Below, piece after piece: positions 59,568-64,000 of a stretch of 64,000 bases of DNA. The number at the start of each line of letters is the position of its first letter. Position 1 is the stretch's first letter. Source of the stretch: Phoebastria nigripes (lineage: Eukaryota; Chordata; Aves; Procellariiformes; Diomedeidae); NCBI GenBank assembly GCA_035582835.1, contig JAYKAV010001798.1:1212037-1276036 (forward strand). Direction: 5' to 3'. The notes under the pieces are model-generated. The model made no database searches. It was not told the origin of the DNA and worked only from the letters and a program-made list of their open reading frames with translations. Both the position numbers and the translations under genes were made by a program.

Positions 59568-62303
59568 CTTAAACATGTAAAAAAAAAAACCAGAAGGAAA
59601 ATAAATCATCTGTATGTGTGCATGTATACAGACACTTACAAAATATTACAAAATATTCTAGTAGAGATATAATCATTCTGAACAGTGTGTCCAGCCTTCT
59701 TTTTTCCAGCTCTGATGTACTCAGTGGAAAAAAAGTGACACAAAGTGACTGACTGTGAAAGTTTTGGTAGAAGAAGTGTTCCTATTACACTGAGCATGAA
59801 CTTTGTGTATTGATACCTAGTCAGCTACCATGTTAAAGGAGACAGCGATATATGCTGAAAGCACAGATTGCAGCACGATAATAAATCACACGCATTTGTT
59901 GCATTATGATTGCCAACTGATTTGCATCATTTAGCAGGTTTCAACAAAGATAAAGATTTTTTAAAGGTTGTTTAAAAACATGATGATCACACTGCTTACC
60001 CCATCAACATTATCTTCTTTATAGCAAAGGAAATTCCGTATTCAATTGCCTATCAATAGTAGCTCTATTAACATTTTGTAAACAGTGTCTGTGTTTGCAG
60101 AAGCCCAGACAGTGATGATGGAAAACACAGTTAGGAGTTGCAAAAGAAAGGAAACATCTTTCTGAAACACAAGGTGGAAAAGCATAGTGAGTTAGCTCCA
60201 GTTTCAAGTGCCTGTCTTTGGGCCTAATTCCCCGCGGTCACACTTCTGAGACAGTCCTTAAAGCAGTGGAAGCTCATTGTCAACTGTTTTGGGCTGTTTA
60301 TGCTGGTGGGAAGCCTTTGATGGGACAGGGCTCAGTACTGTCTTCTTCCCCTGATGGTACGCAGCGCTACGGCATCCGAGGACAGGTACAGCTTGAAAGG
60401 AACAGTGTGGGACTGTTGGCTCACAGACAGTGTTGGGAAGCACAGCTTGGAGAAGAAAGGGTTTGCTTCCAACCATTTGGGAGCACTGGCAGTGTGAGTT
60501 CACACGTACCTGCAAAACAAGCATAGACAGCAGTGTATCTTTTAAAAAATCTCCACTCTCTTAGAAGAATTGGCAATGAGATTTTTCCAGGACATTTATT
60601 TAATGACTAGTGCTGACCTCTAGTGGCATCAAAAGTGATTTAGTAGTGTTTTAAATTCCATGATACCTCAGTCAAGCTATGTTGCGTTTTGTAAATATTC
60701 TCTCTGAGTGTTTCAGGAGCTAGCCATGACTGTTACACCAAAAAATATTATTTGTGGTGTGAAGGCAGTGTGCCCATACTTCTTCTAACAAATTTATCCT
60801 CAGAGTAGGGTCTTGCTTGACTTTCCACTGAAGTCCCAGTACAGGTTATTCCCCGAGTAAAATGTAACTGCTTTGCTCCTGATGACCGCTCCTGCCTCGG
60901 AGACATTCTGCCAATATCAAGACTGATATAAGCCTGGGAACAGCCTCTGCCAACGATCTCTTCGGTTCTGTACACTGAACCCAATTCATCTTCTCATAGA
61001 TAATAAATAACTCCTTAAACATGTCTCTAATAGCATGAAGGGGTTCACGTTCAGTCATATTTAATATACTGTGCCTGAGGTACCTTAAATACAAATTTTC
61101 AGTCATATTTAACATGTGGTACCTTAAACATAATAAAGGATGAAATAGGAGAACTGGAAAAACAAGCTAAGTCTTGCATGACTAATGACATTATGTGCCA
61201 TCCAAGTATTTAAGTAGCTTATGCAATCTATCCCTTTTCTTAGCTGAAAACAAACCCCAGCAATTAGAATAAAAAAAAATGGGAGAGGTATTACTTTCAA
61301 AACCCATGCGTGGTTGCAGGCATCGGACAATCAATCTCCAGACTTTCTTTCTTTTCCCACAAACTCAAAGACATCTTCTGCCCTCTCCATATCCTCAACA
61401 ATCTCATAAAAAATAAGAATTTGAACAAAATGTAGTTTTGAAAAGGTGAAAAAAATCAGTTGCACACTCACTTTACTTAGTATCGTTTTAGAATACTCAC
61501 AGAATTACTTTCAACATAGTACAGTTAACAAAAGATGAGATAGGTTCTTATTTTGATTTTGGGAAAACTGCCTTCACTAAAAATAGTACCTTAACAAAAC
61601 AACTCCCTCCACATATACTAACTGGAGATGATTTAGTAATGGGAAAGAGATCTATATACTGGTAGTGCAATTCATATGAGTGAGAAAAAGGACTCCATTA
61701 GGTCCAACCCAAGAAACAATAAAAGTAAGGACAAGAACTACGTGACATAACGTAAGTATCAGCTATATAGAAGCTTCCCTGTGGGTCCCTGGAAAAGTGG
61801 CATTCCTAGTTATGNGATAATCATGCTTCATTATGAGTAGAGAAAAAGGAAGAAGCCAAAAAACGGAAAGTGAAAGGAACACAGGAGTTTGTTGGCTACT
61901 TCTTATACCAAACACATGGCTTTATGTCCATACAGGTTTATCTTATGATGAATGGCCTTCTCCTTCACCACCTTGGGACCACTGANGACTGCAGCCCTTC
62001 ACAACAGCAAGCAGTGTGACATGTTTGGGAGAGAAAAGTGACAACAAGCAGAGAAATAGCCATCCCACAAGATGGATGGGGCACTCATGGAAATGCAGTC
62101 AGAGAAATACGCTCAGCACCACTGTCAGTGGGAGCCTTAGGATGAGATGTGACATCAGGCTTGACTGTGCTGCAGAGGTGGGTCTGATGAGGGTACATCT
62201 GCGTGGAGGGAGCAACATTTTGGAGGCAGCAAAGTGTGTTGTGTAGAGTGAGATATGGATTTGCTATGGTGTATGGAAGGGTGTCGGATGCAACACCACC
62301 ATT
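59568..62303. other. DNAJC5B 5' intron or flank, no exon found
   Basis: Searched on the minus strand for the N-terminal exon (motifs like YEILGL, EEIKK.YR) and none was found. Contains a degenerate tandem duplication at 61050-61132. No tRNA or recognised repeat up to 62303. Confidence 0.55.
61050..61132. repeat. Degenerate tandem duplication (about 48 and 35 bp)
   Basis: TTCAGTCATATTTAA...GGTACCTTAAA occurs twice, starting at 61050 and 61098; the second copy has an internal deletion. Confidence 0.75.
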
Positions 62304-62392
62304 CCTTCGATAGCTCAGCTGGTAGAGCGGAGGACTGTAGGCTCCCTTGCACAGCCATCCTTAGGTCGCTGGTTCAACTCCGGCTCGAAGGA
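62304..62392 (+). tRNA. tRNA-Tyr (GTA) with 16-nt intron, copy 3
   Basis: The 5' exon 62304-62340 is identical to the other tRNA-Tyr copies, with anticodon GTA at 62337-62339. The intron 62341-62356 is gctcccttgcacagcc. The 3' exon ends GAAGGA. The T loop reads TTCAACT instead of TTCGATT, with T-stem GCTGG/CCGGC intact. The intron is unrelated in sequence to that of copies 1 and 2. Confidence 0.95.
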
Positions 62393-62398
62393 GTGCCC

Positions 62399-62403
62399 TT
62401 TTT
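62399..62403 (+). terminator. Pol III terminator (TTTTT)
   Basis: Five T's, 6 nt after tRNA-Tyr copy 3. Confidence 0.75.
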
Positions 62404-63062
62404 GGCTCTGGCCCAGACCCTGCGGCACCTTTGTCTCTTCAGCACGGAAGTTCACACTGAGGAGGCACTGGTGAGGTCAGAATGGGGTGGTTGAGGCCAA
62501 AAGGCCTGCTCGGGATCAAGTGGGAAGGCTGCACAAGCTTCAGTCGCAGTCGTGCGGTGGACAGGCAGCCCCATGGTCCTGCTCAAGCGGGTGGGAGTTC
62601 AGGCAGGCTGCTCGAGTCCAAAGGTCATGGCCAGGCGCAGCGTCAACGGGGAACGTGGGCAGGCACAGGCAGAGCTGCCACCCAGATCCAGTGGTTCTCA
62701 GAAAGGTACCAAGGGCCAGAGGCTCAGCTTCAAGTATCTCCTGTGCAAAGGAGGGCCAGGCCCCTGCTGAGGCTTCTTCTGGCATTTACATGCCAGGCCA
62801 CCGTTTGCACACGCTCCAAGTTGTTTCTGAACCTCGGACAGCCCAATGCATGTGGTGGTGGGCATGCACTCAGGCTCCCAAGTGACTTGAGCTTGAGTTC
62901 TGGTTTTGACAGAGGGNCACCTCTAGCAGGAAAGCGAGTGGGTAAGTGGGCGGGGGTGTGAGAGCGAGGCCGATNGGAGGCCGTGGGCTTTGNGTGCAGG
63001 GCAGCCTGGGTGAGGGGTGGGTGCCTGGGAGGGGAGAGGACCNCAGGCAGCGGCCGTGGGCT
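62404..63062. other. Spacer between tRNA-Tyr and tRNA-Ala
   Basis: GC-rich spacer with several N's. Open frames here are on both strands and match nothing I know. Confidence 0.55.
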
Positions 63063-63135
63063 GGGGAATTAGCTCAAGTGGTAGAGCGCTCGCTTAGCAT
63101 GTGAGAGGCAGCGGGATCGATGCCCGCATTCTCCA
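63063..63135 (+). tRNA. tRNA-Ala (AGC)
   Basis: 73 nt. Acceptor GGGGAAT pairs with ATTCTCC, with discriminator A. The A box is TAGCTCAAGTGG. The anticodon arm is CTCGC-TTAGCAT-GTGAG with AGC at 63096-63098 and one G-T wobble. The B box and T arm are GCGGG-ATCGATG-CCCGC. No intron. It matches the eukaryotic Ala-AGC family closely. Confidence 0.95.
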
Positions 63136-63139
63136 ACGC

Positions 63140-63143
63140 TTTT
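63140..63143 (+). terminator. Pol III terminator (TTTT)
   Basis: Four T's, 4 nt after tRNA-Ala. Confidence 0.65.
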
Positions 63144-63309
63144 CATTCCCCTTGCCTGGACACGGGGCCCTTTGCCTAGGGCCCGTGTCCTCTGGGGGCC
63201 GTGGGAAGCTCGCAGTGCACCCAGGCACCAAGGAGTAGGACAACACCCCGGGGTGTACCAAAAGCAGCACGGGCAGTTTAACAGGGGACCTTATTTTCTC
63301 CCTCTTTGC

Positions 63310-63605
63310 TGGACAGACGTCAAATGTCATCTCAAGTACTGCGTCCAGCTTTGAGCTCCCCTGTACAGGAAAGACATCAATGGAAGGGAGCGACTTCAGT
63401 GGAGGGCCACCAAGAAGCTCAGGGAATGGAGGGATTTCTATGTGAGGATGGGCTGAGGACACTGGGAATGTTCAGCCTGGAGAAAGAGAAGTTCAGAGGG
63501 CTTCTGCGTGACCTTCCAGCACTTAGGAGGAGGTTACTGAGTAGAGGAAATGCTGTCCTTTTGTCTGGTGCTTGACCAGAGGGCAAAAGACAGCACAGTG
63601 AAATT
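63310..63605 (+). mobile_element. Old CR1-like LINE fragment
   Basis: Contains worn forms of typical CR1 3'-region phrases, including a ctgcgtccagctttgagctc stretch, gagggccaccaagaagctca, a gggctgaggac...cagcctggagaa stretch and a later ttaggaggaggttact. It is more diverged than the copy at 18.3 kb and without a clear 3' terminus. It sits between tRNA-Ala and the last tRNA-Tyr. Confidence 0.65.
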
Positions 63606-63878
63606 GGATCAAGATAAGTTGCCGCGGGATATGGGTAAGCTTTCTTTGGCCCTGAGGAGAGTCCATCTGTAGAAGATGACGTCCAAGGAGCTTGCGGAGT
63701 TCTTCTGTTTGGGAGTTTGCATGATTTGATGGGCTAAAGGGTTGAGCAAGGCGGTGTGATGTTGGAGCTGAGGCTGTTTGAAGCAGGGTGTCGGAGTAGA
63801 GGCATCATGCTGCACTGTGCACGGAGAAGCGCTGGATGGGTGTGTGTTGGGCGAGGTACTGGGCAGTGTCCCNTGATT

Positions 63879-63967
63879 CCTTCGATAGCTCAGCTGGTAG
63901 AGCGGAGGACTGTAGGCTCCCTTGCACGGCCATCCTTAGGTCGCTGGTTCAACTCCGGCTCGAAGGA
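63879..63967 (+). tRNA. tRNA-Tyr (GTA) with 16-nt intron, copy 4
   Basis: Exons are identical to copy 3, including the TTCAACT T loop, with anticodon GTA at 63912-63914. The intron 63916-63931 is gctcccttgcacggcc, one base different from copy 3. The 3' flank GTGCCCTTTTTGGC also matches copy 3, but the 5' flanks do not, so the two are a recent duplicate pair with a limited shared segment. Confidence 0.95.
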
Positions 63968-63973
63968 GTGCCC

Positions 63974-63978
63974 TTTTT
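63974..63978 (+). terminator. Pol III terminator (TTTTT)
   Basis: Five T's, 6 nt after tRNA-Tyr copy 4. Confidence 0.75.
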
Positions 63979-64000
63979 GGCCCTGGCCCAGACCCGTCTG

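Noticed and set aside
61370..61440. Minus-strand stretch considered as the missing DNAJC5B N-terminal exon
   Set aside because: A short open frame with an EIVEDMERAEDVFEF-like translation resembles neither the DNAJC5B N-terminus nor a J-domain helix I, and it lacks a donor in the needed phase.
1..64000. CRISPR array, bacterial operon or phage system
   Set aside because: Intron-containing vertebrate genes, CR1 LINEs and Pol III tRNA genes show a bird-type nuclear genome. No regularly spaced repeats were seen.

Overview
The window reads as draft genomic DNA from a bird. Two vertebrate genes are present as conserved exons with consensus GT/AG splice sites, separated by AT-rich introns. Interspersed repeats are CR1-type LINEs, the dominant avian family. 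About fifty isolated single N's and one 295-base N gap mark it as draft assembly. The species cannot be told from the sequence.

Layout. Positions 3.7-24.4 kb, minus strand: TRIM55 (MuRF2), a sarcomere-associated RING/B-box/coiled-coil ubiquitin ligase. I rebuilt nine coding exons that join in one frame to 518 codons. A strong internal splice donor in the last exon suggests an alternative C-terminus whose exon is not in the window. Two CR1 copies lie in its largest intron. Positions 24.8-49.5 kb: a gene-poor interval holding a nuclear tRNA cluster at 38.9-44.4 kb, with three identical tRNA-Arg(ACG) genes, two intron-containing tRNA-Tyr(GTA) genes and several decayed tRNA copies (Tyr-, Ala- and Arg-like). 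Four of the live genes form a mirror-image block, Tyr(-)/Arg(+) ... Arg(-)/Tyr(+), with CpG-rich divergent promoters that each carry a perfect NRF1-type palindrome. A 106-bp perfect palindrome lies just upstream of the first tRNA-Arg. Positions 49.5-59.6 kb, minus strand: the last three coding exons of DNAJC5B (J-domain with HPD, cysteine string, C-terminal tail); the roughly 40-residue N-terminal exon was not found. Positions 62.3-64.0 kb: a second tRNA group on the plus strand, Tyr-Ala-Tyr, probably inside or just 5' of DNAJC5B, beside a worn CR1-like fragment.

Context. The order DNAJC5B then TRIM55 on one strand matches human 8q13.1 from memory. Human also has Tyr-GTA and Ala-AGC tRNA genes between these two genes (from memory, to be checked), so the tRNA cluster may be an old syntenic feature that expanded and decayed locally here. 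The most interesting signal is this turnover of tRNA genes: live copies, 73-nt relics that are still alignable, mirror duplication, and unusually long T tracts directly 3' of several tRNA units. The remaining open reading frames are short, overlap on both strands, and match no family I recognise.
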